From Incurvaria masculella (lineage: Eukaryota; Arthropoda; Insecta; Lepidoptera; Incurvariidae), in contig OX335645.2 of assembly GCA_946894095.1 (NCBI GenBank), forward strand, positions 12,237,001 through 12,301,000: a DNA stretch of 64,000 bases, in the 5' to 3' direction. The notes under the pieces were generated by a model that worked only from the letters and a program-made list of their open reading frames with translations, made no database searches and was not told the DNA's origin. A program made the translations under genes and the position numbers. Positions 43,601 through 55,656 of the stretch are shown in pieces. Position 1 is the stretch's first letter. Each line of letters starts with the position of its first letter.

Positions 43601-44520
43601 CTCTAGCGCAGAGCTATTCAGACAATAACATCAGCCAATGAAGTTCTCGATTATATCCAATCCGACAAAATGCTGCTACTAGATGGCGCTGATGTCGCAT
43701 ACTAATCCTACGCTTAGGCATTTCTGACAACGATACAATTGGGATATCAACCTAATTATTGCATCGGTCACTAGGTCAATCTGGATTGAACTCAATATTT
43801 TTATGTATTTAATGGGCTTTTAAGATCGGATTACAATGCATCAATGGAAATGTTATTGTACAATTTCAAATTAATGTGATAACGATAATGCCATATCCTT
43901 TAAATATATAAAAATATCATGTTAATTCAGGGGGGGGTGTTTAACTCATGAAAATAAATATTCAGTCATATATACCGCTGAGGGCCGGGAGGAATGGAGA
44001 AAAATCGGAGAGGCGTATGTCCAGCAGTGGACGCAAACACGCTGACTGACTGACATATATTTTGGTATGGCCACATTTCAAAACGTGAGTCGACCAGTTT
44101 TGTCAGATTTCAATTGCAACGCGTAGCAAGTTTGAGTAAAGATACACCACTCAAAATTGTTGCAACGTTTTGGGTGCTCAGAACCCAGGGAGTCAAACTC
44201 CCAAAGACACTTTCTAAATTTTTAATCTATTTCTAAATGCTGATTGCAGGTTGGGGAGAGAATAAGAGTCATATTAGACTGTGAACACAACACCCTATCA
44301 TTTGAGAGAAATTATGAATTCCTTGGTGTAGCATTTAGAGGTAAGTTTTTGGTATCATCAAGAGTCATTAAAATCGATATTCTTAATTTGTCTATAAACA
44401 TTTAAATTCAATGTTATAATTCCAGGTTTACCTCCAAAGAGGTTGTATCCAACTGTGTCAGCTGTATATGGAAACACCGAAGTCTCCATGGTATACCTGG
44501 GTCGTCCATTGGATGGTTAA
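40656..44520 (+). CDS. Fsn: Fsn / FBXO45-type F-box and SPRY domain protein
   Basis: Fsn is the substrate-binding F-box subunit that works with the RING ligase Highwire/PAM at synapses in the ubiquitin pathway. Exons 40656-41020, 42243-42516, 44250-44340 and 44426-44520 (stop TAA) join in phases 2, 0 and 1 to give 274 residues. The first exon holds the F-box ([20 protein letters not shown], residues about 30-50) and the conserved tail [20 protein letters not shown]. Exon 2 carries the SPRY core: [40 protein letters not shown] and [12 protein letters not shown]. Exons 3 and 4 give [20 protein letters not shown] and [19 protein letters not shown], ending in PLDG as in Drosophila Fsn. I chose ATG 40656 as the first in-frame ATG; the open frame extends a little further upstream without one, so a basic N-terminal extension precedes the F-box. 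Another in-frame ATG (MYAIAEL) is a possible shorter start. Intron 1 holds a TTAA-flanked MITE. Confidence 0.96.
41838..42207. mobile_element. MITE-C copy 2, flanked by TTAA, in Fsn intron 1
   Basis: TTAA-GGATGTTCCGACCCATAC at the left and ATGGGTCGGAACAGCC-TTAA at the right. The interior is the copy at 23470-23858 in reverse orientation. It ends 35 bp before the Fsn exon 2 acceptor. Confidence 0.85.
43553..43623 (-). pseudogene. tRNA-like cloverleaf, probably a tRNA pseudogene or SINE head
   Basis: On the minus strand a 71-nt segment has a perfect 7-bp acceptor stem (GTCTGAA with TTCAGGC), a 4-bp D stem (GCTC/GAGC) and box B GGTTCGAATTC. The anticodon stem is weak, the D loop lacks the GG pair, and the base before the anticodon (TGT by position) is A, not T. 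It is therefore unlikely to be a working tRNA. Confidence 0.45.
43985..44052 (+). mobile_element. 3' tail of an RTE-type LINE
   Basis: Reads [16 protein letters not shown] and a stop, the usual C-terminus of RTE-type retrotransposon proteins in Lepidoptera, followed by a TGACTGACTGAC tail. Nothing else of the element remains. Confidence 0.65.
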
Positions 44521-45389
44521 AACGGTCAACTGATGCATCAATTCAAGTTGCTCTGTTGTGACTTAAATATGTGCCTATATTTTTAAAATCCTGAGCTAGG
44601 TTTATGCATTTGCCTATGACATTGGTATAGTATCAAAATTGTTATGACGGAAGAAATGAGATGAAGGCACAATGCATTGTTTGAGTGTTTTGCAAACTAA
44701 TCTCATGCAGGGTTCACCTTAGCTCGTTTGAAAATACATGCCCATATTAAATACCTGGTAAAGTATAATGTAGAATAAAAAACCGTATAATGTACAAGTC
44801 ATATCCTTCAAAACATTTTCTGGATTGATATACTGCAAAAAAAACCCACACGTTCTAACGTGCAGAAACCAAGCGAGTAACGAAAAATGTCAAGGTTAAT
44901 CACTGTACACTGAAGTGTATGCAAGCTGAGCCCATAGTCCGACTTAAATTATTAATAGTAGAACCTAAATTGGCGTTTGCGACAAACCGATCGACTGGAG
45001 TTTTCAAATTTATGGAGAATTGAAGAGCGCGCGCAGTTGGCGTTAAGCGAACTAACATTTGCGAGTCTGAGTTTGATTTGACAGCTTACTCATCGTCTTC
45101 GTAAATACCTTGACGTTGCCCTTTACGCCGACTCCGCGTTTTCATACAAATTTTGTAGTCTGGGTTTGACTTTGATATGTTAGTGAAGTAAACCCACAGA
45201 CTAAGTAATAAAACTTGTATCAGGTTTAAGGTTTTTACGCAACTTTGAAGTTCCGTAAACACCAATTTAGGTGAGAACTCGGACTGACCAAAAAAGACAT
45301 GGATAGACGTGCACTTAATGCGCTTCTGGTTACTATCGAGCCATGTTTTTGTATACATGCATAGATAGGTTTTCATCGCAATGCATATA
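44521..45389. other. Fsn 3' UTR and a MITE-E copy
   Basis: The 3' UTR probably ends after 44779. An inverted MITE-E copy occupies about 44935-45295 (AAACCGATCGACTGG, CCGACTCCGCGTTTTCATAC). Confidence 0.6.
44774..44779 (+). terminator. Candidate poly(A) signal of Fsn
   Basis: AATAAA 254 nt after the Fsn stop, a normal spacing for an insect 3' UTR. Confidence 0.55.
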
Positions 45390-48300
45390 ATTATGCATTA
45401 AAAAATGCCATTGGCAGTGTAAAAGTGGTCCACTGCTAAAACCAATACCCATACACCATGGAAGCAAGCCTTGAGAAAAAACTACCCCAGGAGGGTTCCA
45501 GCGGCAATGCCAATGGGGAATCCCTCCCTAGGCTGGTGGCACCGGAGTGCACATCTGGTACCACCAGCATAGGCTGCCCCTCGTATTCTGGGGGGGCATC
45601 AACTTGCTCAGTACGAACGAACAACATCAAGAATGCGAACCGGCTGAGACCCGGCGCCCTGAGATACTCGGGACTCAGGGTGAAAAATCTTCATCAACCG
45701 ATGGAAATAGCAACAAGAACACACAAGATCAACTAATGCAGGCATCATTGACAGGCACTGCTGGACATAGCGTTTCAAGAGATGGCGTGATTCCTGGTAC
45801 TAATAACAAATCCAGTCCAAAACTAATTCAGCAAACTTTTCACCCGCGCATGTTCCTTAACAACACCTTCCGAAACAAGGAGACCCGCCAAAGGAGCAAC
45901 TCTCTTGGAAATATCACACCACAACTCCTAGAAGAAAAATCCACAGAAAAAAAAACAAAACCCCAGGATATAATCAGCAACAAGAACCCAAGTGTCAATG
46001 TATTGTGGCAAAAAGACAAGGTTCCAGAACACAAAAGGAAGAGGACCAGCAGCCCTACTGAAATAAGTAGCACAAAAAAAGTCAAAACAAGATATGAGAT
46101 CCCAACAGCTAACAGGTTTGAAACTCTAGAAGTAGAATCAGACATAGAACTATCAACAATTGTAAAAGAAAAGACTGTCTTTCAAAAACCGGAACCGATC
46201 TTCATAACTGGAGTAACGGACATAAACGAACTCCGCAAACTGCTCCATGGCATATGTGAACAGGACCTCTATACACTCACAACTCTCAGAAATGGGCACA
46301 CTGTAAAAGTTGTTCCTTCTGATGTTCTCACATACAAACTCATAAGAGAAATCCTGATAAATATGAACATAAGTCATTACTCTTACAAGCTCAAACATGA
46401 AAGAGCCTTCAGAGTTGTATTGAGAGGGCTGCATAGTACAGAGGATCTTGATTCAGTGAAAGATGAACTAACAAAACAAGGACACGAAGTTAGAAACCTT
46501 ACCAATATTTTACATAAGAGTACCAAAGAGAAGCTGCCAATGTATTATGTTGAACTGGAACCAAAAGGCAATAATACCATAGTGCATTTCGAAGCTCCAT
46601 ATAAAAAAAGGGAAGTAGTCCAGTGCAAAAGATGCCAACGATTCGGACACACAAAAAATATGTGTTACAGACCGTTCCGCTGTGTCAAATGCGGAGAAGA
46701 CCACGCAACAAATCAATGCAAGAAACGTTCAGATACTCCAGCAACATGCGTCAACTGCCAGGGATCACACCCAGCAAGCTATAAGGGTTGTAACAAGTAC
46801 AAACAGTACAAAACGGAAATTTTCGATAAAAATCGACAGCAAAAATCAAAACGACCTACACAGATGAAAACTTTCGAAGCACAAGGAAAAAGATCTCAAG
46901 AAAAGGATGCCCCCGCAAGTCATAAAACGCAGAATAGGGAATATTCCGAATACACGTACGCAAATATAACTAAACCACATACACCACAACAAACCGATAT
47001 CAGTGGCAAATATATGCTCGATTTTATGGATCAAATGTTCCAGAAACTTGAAGGTTTATTCGAAAAAATGCTGGATAAAATGATGGATCGTGTAATCGAT
47101 CTCACAGCAAGACTAGCCAAATAAAAGGTGCGGCGTGCTTTCGAATTTCAACCTGGAACGCCAACGGCTTGTCAGAGAGAAGGCAAGAATTAGAAGTATT
47201 TCTCAACATAAATTTAATAGACATTATGCTAATTTCAGAAACAAGGTTCACTAGCAAAAACTTCCTAACTATATCTGGCTATAGTACTTATCTTACTAAT
47301 CATACATCAGGGAACTCGCATGGAGGAACTGCAGTACTAGTTAACAATAAAATAAAACACCACGAATGCGAAAACCAACAGTTAGACTATCTGCAAGCGA
47401 CTACTATCACAATAGAAACTGGAGTCAATGGAGCACTAAATGTTTCTAAATGATACTACCTAGAGGGAGACAACTATTTTCCTCGGTTATTGAAGAAAAA
47501 TTAGAATATTTATCACCCACACAACCTACGTACTGGCCCACAGACATAAATAGAATCCCCGATGTTCTGGACTTCTTCATATCCAAAGGAATAGCCCAAA
47601 ATTATCTACTTGTCGAAAACATACCAGACCTCTCATCAGATCACTCACCGATACTACTCACAGTCAGCAGTACTATCATCTTAAAAGATGAGGCAATAAC
47701 CCTTACCAATAAATACACAGATTGGGACAAATTTAGAAATTTACTCAATGAGGCAATACAATTAAATATTCCTCTCAAGACTTTGGAAGATATTGAGCTG
47801 GCTGTCAACTAACCAGTAGCATACAACAAGCAGCGTGGGGTGCTACGCCCGCAAAAACATGTTCAACGCAACGCAGGAATCAGTATTCTCTTCAAGTAAG
47901 AAATCTAATTCGTGAACGGAGGAGATTGAGAAAGACCTGGCACACTACCCGCTCACCAGATGACAAAAATAGGTTTAATCAGTGCTCACACCAGTTGAAT
48001 AATCTTATAGCAAATATCAATAATGAGACAATACAGAGATACCTGAAGAAACTCACACCTACAGCTAGTACAGATTACTCTCTCTGGAAAGCTACGAAAC
48101 ATCTGAAAAGACCTCAGCAGACAGTGCCACCTCTACGAACTCCATCAGGATCCTGGGCCAGAAGCGAACAAGAGAAAGCTGATCTGTTTGCGGAGCATCT
48201 ATTTGGGGTCTTCCAACCTAACCCTGCAACTGACCAAGGCAATAACGAAGAGGAAATACACCAATTCCTGAAATCCTGCTATCAAATGTCACCACCATTA

Positions 48301-49700
48301 AAACATGCCTCCCCCAGAGAGATACAAAGACTCCTGAGACTTTTAGACCCACACAAAGCACCCGGATACGATCTAATAACGGGAACGATTCTGAAAGAGT
48401 TGCCTCACAAAGCAATAATGCTGATCACAGCAATATTTAATGCAGTAATACGAACTAGTTATTTTCCAGGGCAGTGGAAAATTGCTCAAATCATACTGAT
48501 CGCAAAACCTGGGAAAACTCCAAATGAGACTTCATCATACAGATCTATCAGCCTCTTGCCCCTATTGTCCAAAGTGCTGGAAAAGATTTTACTCAATAGA
48601 CTGAGGCCATATCTTCCAGGCCTAATACCAGAACATCAGTTTGGTTTTAGAGAGCAACACGCTACCATCGAGCAAGTACACAGGATAGTGAATACCATTT
48701 CACAAGCTTTGGAACGCAAAGAATTCTGCTCTGCTGCCTTTCTGGATATCAGTCAAGCCTTTGATAAGGTTTGGCACCCTGGACTACTGTTCAAGCTAAA
48801 GAAAAATCTACCTCACACATTATACACCATACTGAAGTCATACCTATCAGACAGATGCTTTGAGGTAAAATATAAAGACGCTACATCAAAATTACAGAGA
48901 ATTCAGTCTGGAATTCCACAAGGAAGTGTTCTTGGACCGACATTATACCTACTATATACTGCAGACTTACCTACCACACCAAATACAATTACGGGAACCT
49001 TCGCTGACGACACAGCAACACTGGCTGTTGACAGTGATCCCCAGAAAGCATCGCAGTACCTACAGGAAAACCTAAATCTGATGCAAAAGTGGTACCACAA
49101 GTGGAGAATAAAAACAAATGGTGAAAAATCTACACACGTCACATTCACCCTTAAGAGGGAAACATGCCCACAAGTCACACTAAACGGCACAACTATACCA
49201 CAAGCAGAGGATACCCGATACCTGGGAATACACCTTGATCGAAGGCTAAACTGGAGAAAACATATATGGACCAAAAGGAAGCAACTAGACACCAAGCTGA
49301 GGAGTATGCAGTGGCTTATCGGTTCACAATCAGAACTTGATGACAGCAGCAAAATGGCTATATATAAAGCAATCCTCAAACCGGTCTGGACATACGGGAT
49401 ACAGCTCTGGGGAACTGCTGCAAAGACTAATATAGACATAGTGGAGAGATTCCAAACAAAAACAATTCGAAGAATATTCAAAATCCCATGGTACGTGTCC
49501 AACAAACAAATTTATGAAGATCTAGATATCCCAACAGTTAGAGATGAAATACAGAAACATACAACAAGATACAAGGAACGTATTGAAAACCATCCAAATA
49601 AAACTGCAAAGGATCTAATGGGATCGGCCAGCATACAATTCTCGAGACTGAAAAGACATAGTATACCCAGAACTAACAAAGAAAAAAAAAAAAAAAAATC
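45390..49700 (+). mobile_element. Nearly full-length jockey-type LINE
   Basis: Two-ORF non-LTR retrotransposon with 5' leader, gag-like ORF1, endonuclease-RT ORF2 and a 3' A-run at 49682-49698. The left border is approximate. AATTATG occurs on both sides (about 45389 and 49707) and could be the target duplication, but it is not directly next to the A-run. Coding defects are given under the two ORFs. Confidence 0.85.
45458..47124 (+). pseudogene. Jockey ORF1 (gag-like, three zinc knuckles), one frameshift
   Basis: Encodes the RNA-binding chaperone of the element. The ATG at 45458 opens MEASLEKKLPQEGSSG in one frame. The main 500-codon frame lies in another, and the switch falls at the seven-G run 45590-45596, which suggests a one-base slip. 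The middle holds a PRE-C2HC-type domain (residues about 225-345 of the long frame). It is followed by three CCHC knuckles: CKRCQRFGHTKNMC, CVKCGEDHATNQC and CVNCQGSHPASYKGC. A C-terminal helix with repeated LEGLFEKMLDKMMDRVI could mediate oligomerisation. Confidence 0.85.
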
Positions 49701-49704
49701 TTAA
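47125..49704 (+). pseudogene. Jockey ORF2 (endonuclease and reverse transcriptase), damaged endonuclease
   Basis: The frame starts with RISTWNANGLSERRQELE and ISETRFT of the endonuclease. Near 47450 about 45 codons are missing: the central block with GGDWNAKH, present in the copies at 28.5 and 52.6 kb, is gone, so the endonuclease cannot be functional. SDHSPILLTVS remains. A further one-base frame change sits near 47810. From 47926 the RT is open for 592 codons: APGYDLITGTILKELP, SYRSISLLPLLSKVLEKILL, FGFREQHATIEQVHR, AAFLDISQAFDKVWH, GIPQGSVLGP, and the active site FADDT at about 49000-49014. It ends with the tail PWYVSNKQIYEDL. Confidence 0.85.
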
Positions 49705-50283
49705 ACAATTATGTTAAGCTGGGTCAAAACATTTACAGTCATATTCAGAGTGATTCTGTCAAAATTTTGTACGGGATTGGCACCGGACTAACCATACAAA
49801 AACCGGTTAGTCCGACCTTAGGCGGCCCAACCCGGCGGGACTAACTCATTCGCGGGCACTGTACAAAACCGTACTGTTGCGCTCTGGGACCTTCTCTGTT
49901 TCAAAGAAAAAGACAGGCTCCGTGATGAGGAAGATGCAACATGTCCACAAAAAAGACAAAGTTCATAGTGTATGGATTTGGTAAGATTAACAAAAATTTC
50001 GATTTCTAAACGACTTATAGTTAACAGTAAACTACTACCGCTGTAGTCAAAAATGTAACAAAAACCAAATAGATTATAAATTTCATAAAATAAGCTATGT
50101 CTCATGACTAATCTTTTTAAGATTTTCTTACTTTATCATTGCGTAATAAGCCACCAAAGTTGTTGTTTTTACCTTATAACTTAGAAACCAAACACAATTT
50201 TGCAATGCCAACGGTCATCAGACATCTAGTTCGATCAAATAAAGCTCTTTTGAGGAAAATTTGGGATCTCTGATAAGAAATAT

Positions 50284-52997
50284 ATTTTTTTTTATGGTCT
50301 TATCTGCGATCAGTCCTTGGACTATAAGCGGATTTGTTGATGGCTCGGATCTTGTGTGGAGTGTGCCCCCCACTAGGGACATCATCTCCTTAGGCTAATG
50401 CAGCTGCTAACGATTTTGCAGCATCAGGATGTCATGTCTTTTGAGACGCTTTGGGTAATTTTGTCGAATTAGTTGGGCAGCCAATATGTTGGGGTGGTTT
50501 TTCAGTCACTTTGTTTGCAGTGGACCGGACTTCGTCTTTAACATTCTTCATCTGTAGATGATCATGGATTTCAGCGTTTGTGGTGTACCATGGGACATTT
50601 GATATGGTTCTTAGAATCATGTTTTGTTGCCGTTGTAACATGGCGATGTTTGAGTTGCTGGCACTACCCCACAGCTGTATGCCGTACATCCATACGGGTT
50701 TGAGGATGCTTTTGTAGATCAGGAGCTTATTATCCGTCGACAGTCTGCTGTTGCGGCCTAGCAGCCAGTGAAGGTTGTTATATCTGACTTTTAACTCTTC
50801 TCTTTTGGTTTTTATGTGTTGCCTCCATGTTAGGCGACGGTCCAGGTGTAAGCCGAGGTACTTTACACTGTCTTTGTGTGGCAGGATGGAATTTTCTAGG
50901 GTAACTGGTGGACAATTGCCTTTTTTCAGTGTGAAAGTCACCTGTACCGATTTGGAGGCAGATGCTTTTATTTTCCATGCCTGCAACCATTCAGTAACGG
51001 CATTAAGTCCCTTTTGTAATGATTGTGATGCCACTACAGGATCTTTATCGCTAGCCAGGAGGGCAGTATCATCAGCGAAGGTGGCAGTGACTACTCCAGG
51101 AACTTCAGGGAGATCTGTAGTGTAAATTGTGTATAGCACAGGTCCCAGCACTGATCCTTGTGGTACACCTGCCCTGATTTCATGGAAAGAAGAGGTAGCG
51201 TCACCACTTTTTATTTGGAATAGTCTTTCTGTTTTTTAATTTACAGAGAAGACCATTGTGCCAAACTCTATCAAATGCCTGTTGGATGTCAAGGAACGCA
51301 GATGAACAGTATTCCTTCTGCTCTAGTGTTTTTCTTATTTTGTTGCAGACTCGGTGAACCTGTTCCACTGTTGAGTGTTGTTGCCGGAATCCAAATTGAT
51401 GGTTGGGTATTACTTGGTTCTCTGTAAGTAGAGGCGACATTCTCCAGAGTAGAATTTTTTCGAGCACCTTTGACAGTACTGGCAATAGGCTTATTGGTCC
51501 GTAGGAAGCGACATCGTTTGCCGGTTTGCCAATTTTCCGTATCATTATAATTTGCGATACCTTCCATAGACCTGGCCAGTGTTGAACCCTCAAGATTCCA
51601 TTAAAGAGGGTGGTCAGGAAAACTATTGCCTTTTTGGGCAATTTTTTCAGTATTTCCTTGGTGATTAGGTCAAAACCAGGTGCTTTCTTGTCCTTTAGTT
51701 CCCTGATCGTCATTTTGACCTCTTGTGTTGTGACTGGCTTAGGAGGTGAGTATAACTGGAAGTCTTGGTCAATAATGGCATCTACCATTCTCTCTGTTTC
51801 ACTGTCACTGGTTTCGTGTGGTGCAAACACTTCGGCCAGGTGCTCAGCAAATGTATTAGCCTTTTCCTGTGCTGTTCTGGCCCACTTGTTGTCGCTATTT
51901 CTTATAGGAGGAGTTGCTTCTTGGGGTCTATCGTAGGACTTGGTGAATTTCCACAACGAGTAGTTAGTAGGTGCAGTAGCAGTAAGAGATTCCAGTTTCG
52001 TACTGAGTGTGGTGTCGTGCCATTCACGTAGTAATGCTTTTAGTTTTGTAGTAGCACTATTAAGCACAGTTTTGTCTGCTTTGATTCTACTCTGGTGCCA
52101 CAAACGGCGGAGCCTGCGTTTTTCTAGGATTTGTTGTCTTATCTCTAGTGGATGATTTGTAGGATGTGCACTGTGCTCTATGGTAGGAGTATTTTTCCAG
52201 CATGCTTCTTGTACAAGTGATGTGAAATACTTGGTAGCATTTTCAATATCTTCAAGGGACTTAAGTGGTACTTTTAGGTTTATGTGGACCTTCATATAGT
52301 GTCGAAATGAGGCCCAGTCAGTGTATTTATTGTAGAGGATATCTTGAGTGTCGCAACTAATGAGCATTGTGCTTACCGTAAGAATTACCGGGGTATGATC
52401 TGAGGACCCATCGAAACAGCTTTCAGGCTTAAAATAGTGTCTAGACATTCCTTTAACAACAAAGAAGTCCAGGAGATCAGGAATTTTTTTTCCTCTGTAG
52501 GCCAGTATGTTGGCTCTGTAGTGGATATTGCACTCAAATGGTTTTCTTCAATACTCTTTTTTAAGCATCTGCCTCTTGTGGTAGTCAACCTGGACCCCCA
52601 GTACGTGTGTTTGGCGTTCCAGTCACCTCCGGCTATAAACCGTCCTCCGAGTGTTTTGAAGAAGACATTAAACAATGGTTCCTTAATTTTGTGTTTTGGA
52701 GGGCAGTATATAGCCGAGACATTGAAGTGTCCGCAGTTATCTTCTACTGCAATTGTTGTTGCTTGCAAGTAGTTTGTTTTGAAATCAGGGAGTAGATGAT
52801 GTTTAATATTTTTTCGGATAATTATGGCTGTTCCTCCATGTCCAGTTCCATCAGGGTGGTTTGTTACATACATATTATATCCTTGGAATGTGATTTTGGT
52901 TTGGCTGGTACAGTGCGCTTCAGAGATAAGAATGAGATCAAGTTTATGCATGCTCATTAACAGTTCGATTTCGTGTTTGTTCGGTGCTAGTCCGGGC
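50284..52997 (-). mobile_element. 5'-truncated jockey-type LINE inside MITE-B
   Basis: Minus-strand insertion with its A-tail seen as T9 at 50285-50293 and a 7-bp target duplication GAAATAT (50277-50283 and 52998-53004). It lacks ORF1 and the first endonuclease residues, as expected for aborted target-primed reverse transcription. Confidence 0.88.
50432..52957 (-). pseudogene. Jockey ORF2 of the nested LINE, broken
   Basis: Endonuclease blocks [28 protein letters not shown] and SSDHTPVILTVS are all present, but a frame change at the A8 run (T8 on the + strand, 52484-52491) separates them. The RT reads APGFDLITKEILKKLPKKAI, FGFRQQHSTVEQVHR and SAFLDIQQAFDRVWH, then near 51200 about 20 codons are missing with a frame change. 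It resumes with GVPQGSVLGP and the active site FADDT (51066-51079), ending at 50432. It is a different, diverged copy from the LINE at 45-49.7 kb. Confidence 0.85.
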
Positions 52998-53110
52998 GAA
53001 ATATGGGCGTGTTCTTCTTTCCCCGTTTATATGGGGAGTTGAGCCGGTTGGGCCACCTTAATACGCGTACCAAAGTTAGTCCGCCCACTCTGAATACTGC
53101 TGTCAGATAA

Positions 53111-54449
53111 GAACTGAAGAAGATTGTCACTCTTTTAAGGGGCTCCCTTTTTTTTGGTAATTATATTATTTACCTTACTCCTTTAAGCATTTACTTCTAG
53201 TCATTTACAATTTTACTATTGACTAACATGTATTTTTAACTTTATATTATTATGACAAAGGCTAGGGGTAGCCACAGAAACGCATTATGTGATACGTTAA
53301 CAGCTAGCATGGAAGAACTGGAGTAACAACCGAAACTTGCTTATGTGGGGGCTGCGTAGCCATTTCTATATACAATAGCGGCAGCGCCGGAGAGTTAATT
53401 CGCTTACTACTGATTTTTCTCGAGTTCCAACGACACGTAAGATTTTTTTTAATAACTCGTGGCTAGGCTGCCGAATTGAATGATTTTCGATTCGGCATGA
53501 CGATCGGAGATGTTGATAAAGACTACCTATTGCCTTATTCCATATTACCGGACTTGTAACTTCTTTAATAATCCTGTTAGAAAAGTAGCGGTGCGCTCAT
53601 TCACACCAGCATTTCATGTAAAACGTGATTATTGGCATTATGTGCTTTGTACCTTTTGCCCGAATTTTGAGTGCAATAAACATATATAATTAAATCAATA
53701 AATAAGTGTGTCCTGAGCATTAGTTGTGAGGTTGTTCAGAATCGATGCTTAGGAGTGGACTGAATGTTGTTCCACATCAAAGCGCATAAACAACTATAGG
53801 CAAGTGCTTCTATTTCAGCCCGTGACACTTTGAGCCTAAATATAGACTCATCAGACAAATGTACAGTGTGAAGCATCATTTTGCATGGTACTCTGACCAT
53901 GTCACTGAAATTTAGGCCTAATAAAGAGAACAGCCTGTATTATGCGTTGGAGGCGAGGCAGGTAGCGTCTTTTTAAAGTAGCAGAGCAGCCGGCAACAAT
54001 GGGGAGGACGGCTGCCAAACTTTGCCACAGATGGCACCACATAAAACTGTGCCACTGTGTTTTAGTTCAATGTTATAGGTTCTTGACCATTTTAGTTAAG
54101 TTTTGCTGTTTGCGTTGTGCTTGAGTGTATAAAAGAAATAAAACAGTTTGGGTGGAAATAGTTGTTTGTTCTTGTAAATACATAAAATAACTACCAAAAG
54201 CTCCTATTTTTAATTACGTTTGAATATTTTATAACCTCAGAGCAGTATTAGTAAGTGAATAATATTAAAGGAAACGTTCAGTTCATCTTTGTTTTATCCT
54301 TATACATATTTAAGCAACAATTTCAAATAAAGGTAAAATCTTCCGAAAAACTTTCATATTTTGCTGTAGCTATGGACGTTCGCTTGGGAGCAAAGCGAGA
54401 GAGTACCTAAATCCACCAATTTATTTTTCTAACAAAGATTCACATGTGC
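53111..54449. other. Unassigned DNA between mobile elements
   Basis: No protein frame or repeat landmark recognised. Some stretches (53340-53480) are less AT-rich than the background. Confidence 0.4.
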
Positions 54450-55656
54450 ATTTCATATGAATACAAGTCGCCCGAGAGAGGTCGAGAGTTGTCCGTCGTG
54501 AGGACTCATCTGATTATAGTGGTAGATATTTTGCATTTCAAATAAGGCTGAAGGGAGAACGCTCCTAACCAACTCAAAACTACTAATAAATACTTGAAAC
54601 ATGCTTATCAATGATTGGAAAACATCCAGGGACATAGGGTAAACAAGAGATTCTTGGCACAGGTTTATCTGGCGCCATCTACGCAAAGCTTTGCGCCGTG
54701 CACCCCATTGAGCAGTTTTGTGTGTCGTCTTCAGCAGCATTCACTATTTGGTTTGACTGCACATCCGCAAGTCATTGTTCTTCTTGTTCTGTGTGTTGAA
54801 CCATCGATATTCCAGAAGTTTCTAAGTCCACCGGTGTCCCGCATAACATCATCAGCCTCATTTTCTTTAGTAGAGATCCACAACTACTCACTGACCTTTG
54901 TAAGCCCTTTTATTCAAAGACAATGGTATGCTGCTTGGTCTGAATGTATACAGCTGCTTCTCCATACTTCCGCCGACACGTTATAGCAGCGGGGTATTCT
55001 AAGGAAGTATCTGCTTGGCAGGTGTTGTGCCGAGAGGGTCAAACGAGGACATAATAACTCTTAGCGGTGTTTACTGGGCTTTTATTATGTCAGGTGCGAC
55101 TTGTTGAAACTCATGGGAATCTTCATCAATGTTCCACTGCATGCAGAGTTTCCTCGTAGGGCTTCCATCTTCCCAGTTCTACGTGTTGGCGGCCTCGGTC
55201 ACTAGTAACTGTCAGTCGAATTCTTCCACATGGTTTGTAGCCCAGCCGCGAAGTATCCTTTTGTATCTCAGCGAATAGACTTGAGCTACGTCTTGCCTCT
55301 ATCGGTATTTTAAAGCTCTGTATACATTGTCACTTTCTTTTCACTACTTTTGCTGCTTCTGGCCATTTTTTTGTGAAGTCTTCCGCATTAAAGATTTTTA
55401 CGTAAATGGCCAAACACTGTACTCGAGCGTTATCCATGTTTTTCATTCGCAAGCCGCAACAAACGTTTCGGTCTTCTCGACGTATTCTGATCTGCCGGGA
55501 CATATTCTCGAAATTTGCACTAACTGCCCGGGAATTCTGCCTGAATTTAATCAAAATGCCGTGGACTCAAATGTAGATCCGTGCCAGCAGGTCATTCAGG
55601 TTGATGCCGTGTGCTATAGCAGCGGCGTCGTGGACGATTCTTATCTTCGGTTTTAA
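54450..55656 (-). mobile_element. Decayed BEL/Pao-type LTR retrotransposon, pol pieces
   Basis: From right to left the minus strand shows the RT start (RIVHDAAA, then GINLNDLL), FRQNSRAVSANFENM and QIRIRREDR. Further down come FNAEDFTKKWPEAAKVVKRK, the RNase H-like region with TKVSE and WISTKENEADD, and LPSALFEMQN. Order and motifs fit Pao-type pol. Several stops, frame changes and deletions separate them, the RT active site is missing, and I see no LTRs. It is an old, inactive copy. Confidence 0.6.

Larger units (their letters stand above)
42517..44249 (+). other. Fsn intron 2
   Basis: AT-rich. Contains a tRNA-like sequence (43553-43623) and the tail of an RTE-type LINE (43985-44052). The open frame near 42860-43090 has no recognisable domain. 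Confidence 0.6.
49818..53061 (+). mobile_element. MITE-B copy 4, itself split by a jockey LINE
   Basis: Left part 49818-50283 starts TTA-GGCGGCCCAACCCGGCGGG (one A of the TTAA lost); right part 53005-53061 ends GAGCCGGTTGGGCCACC-TTAA. Together they match the 33120-33628 copy across the junction AAGAAATAT/GGGCGTG. Confidence 0.85.
49735..53110 (-). mobile_element. MITE-A copy split by MITE-B
   Basis: Left part 49735-49817 (ATATTCAGAGTG, GCACCGGACTAACCATAC, GGTTAGTCCGACC) and right part 53062-53110 (TACGCGTACCAAAGTTAGTC, CGCCCACTCTGAATACTG) join into one minus-orientation unit once the DNA between them is removed. The join restores the family word GTCCGACC-TTAA-TACGCG. Confidence 0.85.
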
